Below are positions 1 through 8,074 of a stretch of 20,889 nucleotides of DNA, one piece after another. The notes under the pieces were generated by a model. The model made no database searches. It saw nothing but the letters and a program-made list of their open reading frames with translations, and was not told the DNA's origin. This DNA comes from an uncultured Collinsella sp. (GTDB taxonomy: Bacteria > Actinomycetota > Coriobacteriia > Coriobacteriales > Coriobacteriaceae), in contig CABRDB010000065.1 in the NCBI GenBank assembly GCA_902469555.1, positions 1 to 20,889 of the forward strand, given 5' to 3'. Numbering within the stretch: the stretch's first letter is position 1; every line of letters begins with the position of its first letter. A program made the position numbers and the translations under genes.

Positions 1-27
1 CCTCGTCTCCACCCGAGCATTGAATGA

Positions 28-55
28 GGCTCCAACGCAAGTTGGGGCCTTTTTT
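28..55 (+). terminator. Rho-independent terminator of the upstream gene
   Basis: A 9-bp stem (28-36 with 41-49, one G-T pair) closes a GCAA tetraloop and is followed by six T. It should end transcription from a gene left of the window and isolate the operon that starts at 87. No convincing promoter is visible in the 31 bases between it and the first gene, so some read-through or a promoter further left may drive the operon. Confidence 0.85.
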
Positions 56-86
56 CATATAGGCACACAAGGTCAAAGGCGGCACC

Positions 87-2120
87 ATGATCCTCCTGGT
101 CGACAAGATCGAAAAAAGCTTCGGCGCGCGCGTCCTCTTTAGCGGCGCGTCCTTCCAGATCAACCCCGGCGAGCGCTTCGCGCTCGTGGGACCCAACGGC
201 GCCGGCAAAACCACCATGCTCAAAATCATCATGGGCATCGACAGCCCCGACGCCGGCCAGGTCCAGTACGCCAAGGACTGCCAGGTAGGCTACCTAGAGC
301 AGGAAACTAATCTGGAGCAAAAGGACACCACCATCCTTGCCGAGGTCATGGCCGCCGCCAAGGAAATCCGCCGTATGGGCGAGCGCGCCAACGAGCTGCA
401 GGCCCAGATCACCGAGCTCTCTGAACAGGGCAAGGACGTCGACGCACTCCTCAACGAGTACGGCCAGGTCCAGGACCGTTTTGAGCACCTGGGCGGCTAC
501 GAGCTCGAGAGCAACGCCCGCAAAATCCTGTCCGGCCTGGGCTTTAAGGTCACCGACTTTGAGCGCCCGTGCTCCGAGTTCTCGGGCGGATGGCAGATGC
601 GCATCGCGCTCGCCAAGCTCTTCCTGCGCCACCCCGACCTGCTGCTTCTAGACGAGCCCACTAACCACCTGGACCTCGAAAGCGTCCAATGGCTGCGCGG
701 CTTTATCGCCAACTACGACGGCGCCGTCCTCATCGTCAGCCACGACCGCGCCTTCATGGACGCCTGCGTCGACCACGTCGCTGCTCTCGAGAACCGCCGC
801 GTTACCACCTACACCGGCAACTACAGCAGCTACCTTAAGCAGCGCGAGGACAACCTGGAGCAGATGCGCGCCAAGCGTGCCGCGCAGGAGCGCGACATCG
901 CCCACATGCAGGTCTTCGTCGACAAGTTCCGCTACAAGCCCACCAAGGCCGCCCAGGCGCAGGAGCGCATCCGCAAGATCGAGCAGATCAAAAAGGAGCT
1001 CGTCATCCTGCCCGAGGGCCACAAGCACATCGACTTTAAGTTCCCCGATCCGCCGCGCTCCGGCGACATGGTCGTGGGCCTCGAGGGTGTATCCAAGTCC
1101 TACGGCGAAAAGCACATCTACAGCGACATCGACCTCAAGCTCTACCGCGGCGAGCACGTGGCGCTCGTCGGCCCCAACGGCGCCGGCAAGTCCACGCTCA
1201 TGAAGATCCTCGCCGGCCTGGAGCCGCCCACCACCGGCACCCGGGACCTTGGCACTAACGTGGGCGTGGCCTACTACGCCCAGCACGCGCTCGAAGGCAT
1301 GACCGAGTCCAACACCGTCCTGCAAGAGATCGACACCGTCACGCCCAAGTGGACCGTGCCGCAGCAGCGCAGCCTGCTGGGCGCCTTCCTGTTTAGCGAC
1401 AACGATTCCATCGAGAAGCAGGTCCGCGTCCTCTCCGGCGGCGAAAAGGCGCGTCTGGCACTGGCCAAGATGCTTGTGGCCCCCGAGGCGCTCCTGTGCC
1501 TGGACGAGCCCACCAACCACCTGGACATCGACTCGGTGGATATGCTCGAGAACGCCCTGCAGAACTTCCCCGGCACCATCGTGCTGATCAGCCACGACGA
1601 GCACCTGGTACGCGCCGTGGCCAACCGCATCATCGACATCCGCGACGGCAAGGTCACGGTCTACGACGGCGACTACGACTACTACCTCTACAAGCGCGAG
1701 GACCTCGCAGCCCGCGCCGCTGCCGAGGCGGCAGGGGAGAGCGTACCAGCCGCGGGCAAGTCCGCCAAGGTCACCGCGGCCCAACCCAATGCGCCCGCCG
1801 CCACCCCCAAGCCTGCCGAGGGCAAAAAGACCAAGGAGCAAAAGCGCGCCGAGGCCCAGGCTCGCGCTGCGCTCAACAAAAAGCTCAAGGGCGTGCGCAA
1901 CCAGCTCAAAAAGATCGAGGCAGAGCTGGACAAAAAGCGTGCCCGCTATGACGAGCTTATGGAATTGATGGCAAGCGAAGAGCTTTACGCCGATCAGGAC
2001 AAGTTCAACGCCGCGCTGGGGGAATATAACGGCCTTAAGCAAGAGCTGCCCAAACTCGAGGACGAATGGCTGGAGCTTTCCACCCAAATCGAAGAGGAGA
2101 CCGCGCGTGAACTCTCGTAA
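87..2120 (+). CDS. ABC-F family ATPase (Uup/YheS-like translation factor)
   Basis: A soluble protein of 677 residues with two ABC ATPase domains and no membrane segment, the hallmark of ABC-F proteins that act on the ribosome E site. Walker A motifs GPNGAGKT/S lie at 35-42 and 362-369, signature motifs at 165-170 (FSGGWQ) and 449-455 (LSGGEKA), Walker B plus DEPTNHLD at 185-196 and 470-480, and switch histidines near 219 and 503. The charged linker around 250-310 fits the interdomain (PtIM) arm. After residue 540 comes an Ala/Lys-rich stretch and a C-terminal coiled coil (about 600-677), as in Uup/YheS-type members. The ATG at 87 follows a weak GGCGG. The exact subfamily cannot be fixed by eye; nothing points specifically to antibiotic resistance, and the housekeeping neighbourhood argues for a ribosome or assembly role. 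Confidence 0.95.
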   Translation: MILLVDKIEKSFGARVLFSGASFQINPGERFALVGPNGAGKTTMLKIIMGIDSPDAGQVQYAKDCQVGYLEQETNLEQKDTTILAEVMAAAKEIRRMGERANELQAQITELSEQGKDVDALLNEYGQVQDRFEHLGGYELESNARKILSGLGFKVTDFERPCSEFSGGWQMRIALAKLFLRHPDLLLLDEPTNHLDLESVQWLRGFIANYDGAVLIVSHDRAFMDACVDHVAALENRRVTTYTGNYSSYLKQREDNLEQMRAKRAAQERDIAHMQVFVDKFRYKPTKAAQAQERIRKIEQIKKELVILPEGHKHIDFKFPDPPRSGDMVVGLEGVSKSYGEKHIYSDIDLKLYRGEHVALVGPNGAGKSTLMKILAGLEPPTTGTRDLGTNVGVAYYAQHALEGMTESNTVLQEIDTVTPKWTVPQQRSLLGAFLFSDNDSIEKQVRVLSGGEKARLALAKMLVAPEALLCLDEPTNHLDIDSVDMLENALQNFPGTIVLISHDEHLVRAVANRIIDIRDGKVTVYDGDYDYYLYKREDLAARAAAEAAGESVPAAGKSAKVTAAQPNAPAATPKPAEGKKTKEQKRAEAQARAALNKKLKGVRNQLKKIEAELDKKRARYDELMELMASEELYADQDKFNAALGEYNGLKQELPKLEDEWLELSTQIEEETARELS

Positions 2121-2403
2121 AGCCGCTGCCGTGGCGATGAGCATCATCGCCATCGCCTGTCGCATCTGCGGCATCTTTATGAGCGCGATGACCGTGCTGC
2201 TGTGCTTTAGCGGCCTCACCGCCAAGCTGCAGATCGTGGGCTTTGTCGTTGAGCTTTCTCGCGCGCTGCCAAGCGCCATCGCCGGCTACGGCGTCATTAC
2301 GTCGCCCTTTGGCGGCGTGTTCCGCCTGGATTACGCAATCGTGGCGGTCATCCCGTTTGTAGCCGACTACCTGCTCAAGCGCGCCTCGCGCCGTGTCCGC
2401 TAG
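2107..2403 (+). CDS. small hypothetical membrane protein
   Basis: A 98-residue protein starting with GTG inside the last codons of the ABC-F gene (14-bp overlap); a GAGGAG sits about 7 bases before the GTG, so translation is probably coupled. Hydrophobic segments lie at about 8-31, 38-58 and 74-90, with basic residues at both ends (start NSRK, end KRASRR), consistent with two or three membrane spans. I recognise no family motif. It lies 9 bp before the M50 protease gene and could be a membrane partner of it, but that is only positional. Confidence 0.7.
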   Translation: MNSRKAAAVAMSIIAIACRICGIFMSAMTVLLCFSGLTAKLQIVGFVVELSRALPSAIAGYGVITSPFGGVFRLDYAIVAVIPFVADYLLKRASRRVR

Positions 2404-2412
2404 GGGAACACC

Positions 2413-3096
2413 ATGTCCAGCAGCTACCTCATGAACCTGCTCGCTAGCGCCATTGCCGTCATCCTGGGCATCGTCATCCACGAGAGCGCGCACGCCGCCG
2501 CGGCCTGGGCGCTCGGCGACAAGACGGCCCGTTCGCGCGGCCGCATCTCGCTCAACCCGCTCAACCATATCGACCCGTTTGGCACCATTATCCTGCCGCT
2601 GCTTATGCTTGCCGCCGGCGGTCCCGTATTCGCCTTCGCCAAGCCCGTGCCCGTCTACCTCAACAACCTCAAGCACCCCAAGCGCGACGAGGTCCTGGTA
2701 AGCGCGGCCGGCCCCGCATCGAACATCGCGCTCGCATGTCTGGCCGCGGTTCTCATGCGCGCGGCATACGGCAACCTCTACACCAGCATGTCCTTTGCCG
2801 TGGCATCGCAGATCATGAACTTCGGCGTCACGTTCATCGTAGTCAATCTGTCACTCGCGTTCTTTAACCTCATCCCGATCCCGCCGCTCGACGGCTCGTC
2901 AATCATCGTGCCCTTCCTCAAAGGCAAGGCGCTCGCCAACTACTATCGTCTGCAGCAATACGCCATGCCCATCCTCATTCTGGTGCTATACCTGCTGCCC
3001 ATGTGGACCGGCATCGATGTGATCGGCCGCTATTTCGACGTTACCGTGTATCCGCTTGCTGAGCAGCTGCTCAACTTCGCAATCGCCGGCATCTAA
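2413..3096 (+). CDS. M50 family site-2-type zinc metalloprotease
   Basis: An intramembrane peptidase of 227 residues. The HExxH zinc motif is HESAH at 23-27 in the first hydrophobic segment. The second metal-ligand motif, NLIPIPPLDG, spans 152-161 with Asp160 as the probable third ligand. Further hydrophobic segments lie at about 55-75, 98-118, 130-155 and 183-205. Size and lack of a PDZ domain match the short, minimal M50B/Rip-like proteins common in Gram-positive bacteria near scpA/scpB. The substrate is unknown; the family cuts membrane-anchored regulators or remnant signal peptides. The ATG follows AGGGGAACACC, 9 bp after the previous gene. Confidence 0.92.
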   Translation: MSSSYLMNLLASAIAVILGIVIHESAHAAAAWALGDKTARSRGRISLNPLNHIDPFGTIILPLLMLAAGGPVFAFAKPVPVYLNNLKHPKRDEVLVSAAGPASNIALACLAAVLMRAAYGNLYTSMSFAVASQIMNFGVTFIVVNLSLAFFNLIPIPPLDGSSIIVPFLKGKALANYYRLQQYAMPILILVLYLLPMWTGIDVIGRYFDVTVYPLAEQLLNFAIAGI

Positions 3097-3180
3097 GGTA
3101 AACTTACAGGTCGACCGTGCAAAACGGTCGTAAGATGCACCCAAACCGCGCCGCGAAGGCGCCGTCAAAGGAGGTCGAAG
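3097..3180 (+). other. intergenic leader before scpA
   Basis: This is the longest gap in the operon. It contains a hairpin of 7 bp with a 5-nt loop (3112-3118 with 3124-3130) and no T run, so it is not an obvious terminator. A weak promoter-like pair, TTCGCA (3076-3081) and TAAACT (3099-3104) with a 17-bp spacer, matches consensus at only 4 of 6 positions each. A near-perfect Shine-Dalgarno AAAGGAGG (3167-3174) lies 6 bases before the scpA ATG. A secondary promoter for the scpAB segment is possible but unproven. Confidence 0.3.
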
Positions 3181-3993
3181 ATGTCGTATCGCGTGTCGAC
3201 GCAGGTCTACAGTGGACCGTTCGACCTGCTGCTGCAGCTGGTAACCCGCCAAAAAGTAGATATCGGCGCTATCTCGATCAGCGAGGTGGCCGAGCAGTAC
3301 CTTGCCGAGGCCGAGCGCATCGAGGCGCTGGACTTAGACGTGGCGAGCGACTTCTTGCTGGTCGCAGCAACCCTTTTGGACATCAAGGCTGCCTCTCTGG
3401 TGCCGCAGGAGGCCCCACGCAAAGCCGATGACGACGATGACGAGTTCGACGAAGACCTCGAGGAGCTCAGCACGCTCGACGGCGACGCCCTGCGCGAGGT
3501 CCTGATCCAGCGCCTGATCGCCTATAAGCAGTTTAAGGGCGCGGCGGCCGCTCTCGGTGCGCGCATGCAGGCCGAAAGCCGCATGCATCCGCGTGTGGCC
3601 GGCCCCGACCCCGAGTTTTTGGGCCTCATGCCCGACTACCTGGCCGGCATCACCCTGCGCGGCCTGGCCGTCATCTGTGCCGACCTGGACGGCAAGCGCC
3701 AGACCTTCCTGCTGGAGGCCGAGCATGTGGCGCCGCATCGCGTGCCGCTCGACCTGACCGTGGCCTCAGTCGACCGCTTTACCATGGCGCACCAAACCTG
3801 CACCTTCCGCGAGCTACTGGACGGCGATGCCACCACCGAGCAGCTCGTCGTCACCTTCCTAGCTATGCTTGAGCTCGCCAAGCGCGGCTCGCTCACGCTG
3901 AGCCAGGACGAGATCTTTGGAACCATCCGCATCAACCGCGTCGAGGGCGCCGAGGCCTATGTGCCCGGCGAGGGCCCCGAGCTCACCGAATAG
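3181..3993 (+). CDS. scpA: segregation and condensation protein A (kleisin)
   Basis: The kleisin subunit of the Smc-ScpAB condensin that organises and segregates the chromosome. The N-terminus has the diagnostic FxGPFDLLLQLV motif (about 10-22), followed by the DIxxISIxEVAEQYL helix (27-41) that binds the Smc neck. An acidic linker with five consecutive Asp lies at 83-97, and a C-terminal winged-helix region (about 205-265) includes ELVTFLAMLELAKRG-type residues that bind the Smc head. Its length of 270 residues is normal. A very strong Shine-Dalgarno supports the ATG at 3181. scpB follows 11 bp downstream, the usual pairing. Confidence 0.97.
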   Translation: MSYRVSTQVYSGPFDLLLQLVTRQKVDIGAISISEVAEQYLAEAERIEALDLDVASDFLLVAATLLDIKAASLVPQEAPRKADDDDDEFDEDLEELSTLDGDALREVLIQRLIAYKQFKGAAAALGARMQAESRMHPRVAGPDPEFLGLMPDYLAGITLRGLAVICADLDGKRQTFLLEAEHVAPHRVPLDLTVASVDRFTMAHQTCTFRELLDGDATTEQLVVTFLAMLELAKRGSLTLSQDEIFGTIRINRVEGAEAYVPGEGPELTE

Positions 3994-4004
3994 GAGCCGC
4001 AACC

Positions 4005-4733
4005 ATGTCAACCCTTTCCACGCTGGAGGCAAACAGCCTCAAAGGCGCCCTCGAGGCGCTGCTGCTGGTGTCGAGCGACCCGGTGAGTGCGCCCGCGCTG
4101 GCCGGCGCACTGGATATCGCCCCCGGCGAGTGCGCGTCACTGCTCGCCGAGCTCAAGGTTGAGTACGAGGAGGCCAACCGCGGCTTTCAGCTGCGCGAGG
4201 TCGCCGGCGGCTGGCGCCTGTTCACGCACCCCGCTTACCACGACGTGGTCGAGGCCTATGTGTTGAGCTGGGACACGCAAAAGCTGTCCCAGGCGGCGCT
4301 CGAAACCCTGGCCGTCATCGCATACCACCAGCCCGTGACGCGCGAGGTGGTCAAGGGCATCCGCGGCGTCAATTCTGACGGCGTCATCGCGTCGCTCGTG
4401 GACAAGGGCCTGGTGCGCGAGCTCGGCCGCGACCCCCAGCGCGGTCAGGCCATCATTTACGGCACGACCAACGCCTTCTTGGAAAAGTTCGGCCTGCGCT
4501 CCACCCGCGACCTGCCCGATCTGGAGCAGTTTGCCCCCGACGAGCAGTCGCGCCAGTTTATCCGCGAGCGTCTGAGCGGCCGCAGTATTCAGTCCACGCT
4601 CGAGGAACAGGCCGAGGACCTGGACGAAGAGCGTGAACTGCTCGATACCGATGTTGAAGATGTTGAGGCAGTCGAGGACTTGGAGACCCTGGTCGTCGAC
4701 GAGACCTCGGAGGATTTGCATGACGAGGACTAA
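4005..4733 (+). CDS. scpB: segregation and condensation protein B
   Basis: The dimeric winged-helix partner (KITE-type) that binds ScpA in the Smc complex. The LKGALEALLLVSSDPV start (12-27) and the second winged helix with ALETLAVIAYHQPVTR (98-113), IRGVNSDGVI (119-128) and GLVRELGR (135-142) are typical; YGTTNAFLEKFGL (152-164) closes the conserved core. Residues about 195-242 form an unusually acidic tail (many E and D, ending HDED) that is longer than in the Bacillus protein and probably disordered. The ATG at 4005 follows TAGGAGCCGCAACC. Confidence 0.96.
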   Translation: MSTLSTLEANSLKGALEALLLVSSDPVSAPALAGALDIAPGECASLLAELKVEYEEANRGFQLREVAGGWRLFTHPAYHDVVEAYVLSWDTQKLSQAALETLAVIAYHQPVTREVVKGIRGVNSDGVIASLVDKGLVRELGRDPQRGQAIIYGTTNAFLEKFGLRSTRDLPDLEQFAPDEQSRQFIRERLSGRSIQSTLEEQAEDLDEERELLDTDVEDVEAVEDLETLVVDETSEDLHDED

Positions 4734-4755
4734 CGAAGTAGGGGAGACGCGCGCC

Positions 4756-5685
4756 ATGGGCAACACAGCACCCGCAACCGACGCCCAGCCCGTCTATCCG
4801 CACACCATGCGCCTGCAGCGTTTTTTGGCGCGCGCGGGCGTGGCGAGCCGCCGCGGCTCGGAGGACCTGATGACCGCCGGCCGCGTGACCGTCAACGGCC
4901 AGGTCGCGACCGAACTGGGCACCAAGGTCGACGTCGACCGGGATCACATCGAGGTCGACGGCATGCCCGTCAAGCTCAACCAGGGCGCCGTGTACTTGAT
5001 GCTCTACAAGCCGACCGGCTACCTCACCACCATGAGCGATCCGCAGGAGCGCCCTTGCGTGGCCGACCTGGTCCCCCGCGACCGCTTTCCGGGACTTTTC
5101 CCGGTGGGCCGCCTGGACCGCGACACCACAGGCCTTTTGCTCTTTACCACTGACGGCGACCTTTCGCAGAACCTGCTGCACCCGAGCAAGCACGTCTACA
5201 AGACCTACCAGGCACTCGTGGACGGGCAGCTGACCGACCGCGACTTGGAGCCGCTCCGTCGCGGCATCGAGCTCGACGATGGCCTATGCCAGCCGGCGAT
5301 CTGCCGCGTCATCACCGCACGCGAGGCCGAGGCTGTAGCTCCCCAGGGCGTCAAGCCCGGCACCACCGCCGTGGAGGTCATCATCCGCGAGGGTCGCAAG
5401 AATCAGGTCAAGCGCATGCTGAGCAAGATTCACCACCCGGTAATCCGTCTGCATCGCCGCAACTTTGCCGGCCTGGAGCTCAAGGACGTGTCCAAGGGCT
5501 CGTGGCGCGAGCTCACCGACCGCGAGGTACAGATCCTTAAGGCCGGCGGCATCCCGCCCAAGCAGGCGAGCGCCAAGCGCAACGGCGGCAAGCCCCAAGA
5601 CACGCCCGCCAGCCGCACGCGTCACCACGGCAGCCACGGCTCCGCACCCAAGCGCAACACCTACCGCGAGCGCTACACGGGCTAG
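4756..5685 (+). CDS. 23S rRNA pseudouridine synthase, RsuA/RluB family
   Basis: Converts a specific uridine in large-subunit rRNA to pseudouridine (RluB-like by context next to scpAB). The 309-residue product has an S4 RNA-binding domain (MRLQRFLARAGVASRR at 18-33, then GRVTVNGQ at 42-49). The catalytic domain carries LMLYKPTGYLTT at 81-92 and the motif GRLDRDTTGLLL at 118-129, with Asp121 as the catalytic residue. Further motifs are KTYQALVDG (149-157) and EGRKNQVKRML before residue 230. A basic, disordered tail (about 275-309) may bind RNA. The chosen ATG has GGGGAG 9 bases upstream. An in-frame ATG at 4720 has a good GGAGG 6 bases upstream but would overlap scpB; the extra 12 residues look unconserved. 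Confidence 0.93.
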   Translation: MGNTAPATDAQPVYPHTMRLQRFLARAGVASRRGSEDLMTAGRVTVNGQVATELGTKVDVDRDHIEVDGMPVKLNQGAVYLMLYKPTGYLTTMSDPQERPCVADLVPRDRFPGLFPVGRLDRDTTGLLLFTTDGDLSQNLLHPSKHVYKTYQALVDGQLTDRDLEPLRRGIELDDGLCQPAICRVITAREAEAVAPQGVKPGTTAVEVIIREGRKNQVKRMLSKIHHPVIRLHRRNFAGLELKDVSKGSWRELTDREVQILKAGGIPPKQASAKRNGGKPQDTPASRTRHHGSHGSAPKRNTYRERYTG

Positions 5686-5751
5686 GCAACCCGCCGCACC
5701 CCAACGCCCGCGAACCATACCAGCACACCAACCATCGAAAGGAAGCATTGC

Positions 5752-6438
5752 ATGATCGTCGCCATCGACGGCCCCGCCGGTTCCGGCAAGTCCACCATCG
5801 CCAAGGAGATCGCCCGCCAGCTGGGCTTTAACAAGCTCGACACGGGCGCCATGTATCGCGCCGTCACCTTCGCCGCGCTCGATCGCAGCATCGATCTGGA
5901 TGACGAGGCGGCCATCGACGCCCTCGCCGGGCAGATCGAGATTCGCTTTACCAACGGCACCGGTGAGGATACGCGCCTGACCATCGACGGCCAGGACGCT
6001 TCGGCTGCCATTCGCACCCCGCAGGTCGACGCCAACGTGTCCAAGGTCTCGGCCTACCCGGGCGTGCGCGCCGCCATGCTCATCCACCAGCGCCGCGCCG
6101 CCGAGGACCGCGATATCGTGGCCGAGGGTCGCGACATCGGAACCGTCGTGTTCCCTAACGCGCAGGTCAAGGTCTTCCTGACCGCCGACCCGCGCGAGCG
6201 CGCCCGTCGCCGTGTGCTGCAGCGTCACCAAAACGATGCCCAGCCGCTCACGTCCGAGCAGCTCGAGGCCGAGGTCGACGAGACCCTCGACGCCCTTAAG
6301 CAGCGCGACAAGCTCGACAGCAGCCGCGAGGTCGCCCCGCTCGTGCCCGCCGAGGACGCCGTGCACGTCGACTCCACCGCTCACACCATCGACGAGGTCG
6401 TTCGTATCATCGAGGACCTCATCAACCAAAGGAGGTAG
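5752..6438 (+). CDS. cmk: cytidylate kinase
   Basis: Phosphorylates CMP and dCMP with ATP. The protein has 228 residues, the standard length. The P-loop GPAGSGKST is at 7-15, LDTGAMYRAVTFAAL at 29-43 is the CMP-binding motif, EGRDIGTVVFP (125-135) is the family signature, and DPRERARRR (146-154) forms the lid. The ATG follows GAAAGGAAG. The 66-bp gap to the previous gene shows no clear promoter or hairpin. The plsC start lies 3 bp after the stop, with its Shine-Dalgarno inside the end of cmk. Confidence 0.97.
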   Translation: MIVAIDGPAGSGKSTIAKEIARQLGFNKLDTGAMYRAVTFAALDRSIDLDDEAAIDALAGQIEIRFTNGTGEDTRLTIDGQDASAAIRTPQVDANVSKVSAYPGVRAAMLIHQRRAAEDRDIVAEGRDIGTVVFPNAQVKVFLTADPRERARRRVLQRHQNDAQPLTSEQLEAEVDETLDALKQRDKLDSSREVAPLVPAEDAVHVDSTAHTIDEVVRIIEDLINQRR

Positions 6439-6441
6439 CCC

Positions 6442-7170
6442 ATGCGCCTGTTTAAGCAGACGCCCGAGGATTATTACAACGCTCCTTATGCAGAGTTCCC
6501 AGTGCTCATCCGCGGCACCGTCGTCGTAGTCATGGCCATCCTTTGGGCCTTCTCCAAGCTCATGTGGCGTTGGAAGGTCGAGGATGCCGATCTGCTGTTT
6601 GAGCGCCAGGACGGCCGCGGGAGCGTAGTCATCTGCAACCACACCTCGATGGCCGAGCTCTTGGCCGTGGAGACGGCGCTGTTCTTTGGCGGCCGCCGCA
6701 TTCGCCCCATTTTTAAGTCCGAGTTTGCCAAGAGCAAGATCGTACGCTGGGCCTTTAGCCGCGTGGGCGGTATTCCCGTCGAGCGTGGTACCGCCGACAT
6801 GAAGTGCCTGCGCGCCGCCCAGCATGCGCTGCAGCGCGGCGAGGACGTCCTAATCTTCCCCGAGGGCACGCGCATCCGCTCGCGCGAGATCAAGCCCGAG
6901 GTCCACGGCGGCTTTGCGCTCATCGCCCAGATGGGCAAGGCACCTGTGAACCCGCTCGCCATCTGCGGCTGGTCCGACATCACGCCCGCGGGCAAAAAGA
7001 TCATGCGTCCCAAGAAATGCTGGATCCGCGCCGGCAAGGCCGTCTCGCTTTCCGACGCACCGGCCGGGCTTAAGCGCACGGAGCGCCTGGCATGGTTTGA
7101 GTCCGAGGCCATGAACCGCGTCTACGCCATGCGAGACGATCTGTGCGACGAGCATCCGGGTAGGTTCTAG
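6442..7170 (+). CDS. plsC: 1-acyl-sn-glycerol-3-phosphate acyltransferase (PlsC family)
   Basis: Adds the second acyl chain to lysophosphatidic acid to make phosphatidic acid at the membrane. It has 242 residues with one N-terminal hydrophobic segment (about 22-41). Acyltransferase motif I is NHTSMAE at 66-72, so the usual HxxxxD is HxxxxE here (His67, Glu72). Motif II is GGIPVERGT (109-117) and motif III is IFPEGTRIRS (138-147). A conserved proline region is near 168-172. The AAAGGAGG Shine-Dalgarno overlaps the end of cmk. The Asp-to-Glu change is conservative, but it affects the catalytic charge relay and could mark a divergent subfamily. Confidence 0.9.
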   Translation: MRLFKQTPEDYYNAPYAEFPVLIRGTVVVVMAILWAFSKLMWRWKVEDADLLFERQDGRGSVVICNHTSMAELLAVETALFFGGRRIRPIFKSEFAKSKIVRWAFSRVGGIPVERGTADMKCLRAAQHALQRGEDVLIFPEGTRIRSREIKPEVHGGFALIAQMGKAPVNPLAICGWSDITPAGKKIMRPKKCWIRAGKAVSLSDAPAGLKRTERLAWFESEAMNRVYAMRDDLCDEHPGRF

Positions 7171-7172
7171 CC

Positions 7173-8072
7173 ATGAGCGAGAACGTGACAAACACCTCCG
7201 CGACTGCGTCCGACCAGGACGGCGCGCCCACCATCGGGATCGCAGCCCATGCCGGAACGTGCTACGGCGTGCAGCGCGCGCTCGACATGGCGTTGGCCGC
7301 CGCGCCGCAGGCAGGGGAGTGCGCTCAGGTCCATACCTTGGGACCGCTCATCCATAACCCCATCGTGGTGCGCGAGCTTGCTGAGGCAGGCGTTGGCCTG
7401 GCCGAGACCCTGGACGACGCAGCATCGGGTACCGTGATCATCCGCGCACACGGCGTAGTGCCGCAGGTGATCGATGCTGCCCGCAAGCGCGGCCTCAACG
7501 TGGTCGATGCCACCTGCCCCTACGTGAAGAAGGTCCATGTGGCGGCCGAGCGCCTGGTGCGCGAGGGCTACCGTGTGATCGTCGTGGGCGAGCCGGGGCA
7601 CCCCGAGGTCGAGGGCATTCTAGGCCACGCAGGCGACGATGCGCAGGTCGTGAGCTGTGCCGCTGACGCCAACGCCTTGTCGCTCAAGGGCAAGGTAGGC
7701 CTCGTCGTGCAGACCACCCAGACCGCGCAGAACCTCGCCGAGGTCGTGGCGGCTATCACCCCGCGCGTGCAGGAGCTGCGTGTGATCAACACCATCTGCG
7801 CCGCCACGAGTGAGCGTCAACAGGCAGCAGCCACACTTGCCAACCGCTGCGACTGCATGGTCGTCGTGGGCGGCAAGAACTCGGGCAACACCCGCCGCCT
7901 GGCTCAAATTTGCGCAGACGCCTGCGAGCACACGCATCACATCGAGGAAGCTTCCGAGCTCCAGGGCGCGTGGTTTACCGACGCTCACCACATCGGCATC
8001 ACCGCCGGAGCCTCCACCCCGCAAGAACACATCGAGCGCGCCGTCGAGCGCATCAAGGAGCTTTACCGCTAA
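7173..8072 (+). CDS. ispH: 4-hydroxy-3-methylbut-2-enyl diphosphate reductase
   Basis: Last step of the MEP isoprenoid pathway: reduces HMBPP to IPP and DMAPP using a [4Fe-4S] cluster. The three cluster cysteines are visible as GTCYGV (Cys30), DATCPYV (Cys115) and TICAAT (Cys209). Substrate-binding motifs are HNPIVV (His61), RAHGV (His93), GEPGHPEVEG (His143, Glu145) and the SGNT tract at 237-240; ITAGASTP (276-283) closes the fold. The 299-residue length is normal. The protein has a 20-residue N-terminal extension before the core. The cmk-plsC-ispH order is common in Gram-positive bacteria. Confidence 0.97.
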   Translation: MSENVTNTSATASDQDGAPTIGIAAHAGTCYGVQRALDMALAAAPQAGECAQVHTLGPLIHNPIVVRELAEAGVGLAETLDDAASGTVIIRAHGVVPQVIDAARKRGLNVVDATCPYVKKVHVAAERLVREGYRVIVVGEPGHPEVEGILGHAGDDAQVVSCAADANALSLKGKVGLVVQTTQTAQNLAEVVAAITPRVQELRVINTICAATSERQQAAATLANRCDCMVVVGGKNSGNTRRLAQICADACEHTHHIEEASELQGAWFTDAHHIGITAGASTPQEHIERAVERIKELYR

Positions 8073-8074
8073 CC

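Noticed and set aside
87..2120. ABC-F as an antibiotic-resistance determinant
   Set aside because: Housekeeping operon context and the C-terminal coiled coil favour a Uup/YheS-like cellular role; no resistance-type linker feature can be argued by eye.
648..2279. Long minus-strand open frame (543 codons) opposite the ABC-F gene, and similar ones at 5284-6825, 9507-11093 and 12424-14463
   Set aside because: They mirror codon periodicity of GC-rich genes on the opposite strand, lack ribosome sites and show Leu/Val/Ala/Gly/His-biased sequence without domains.
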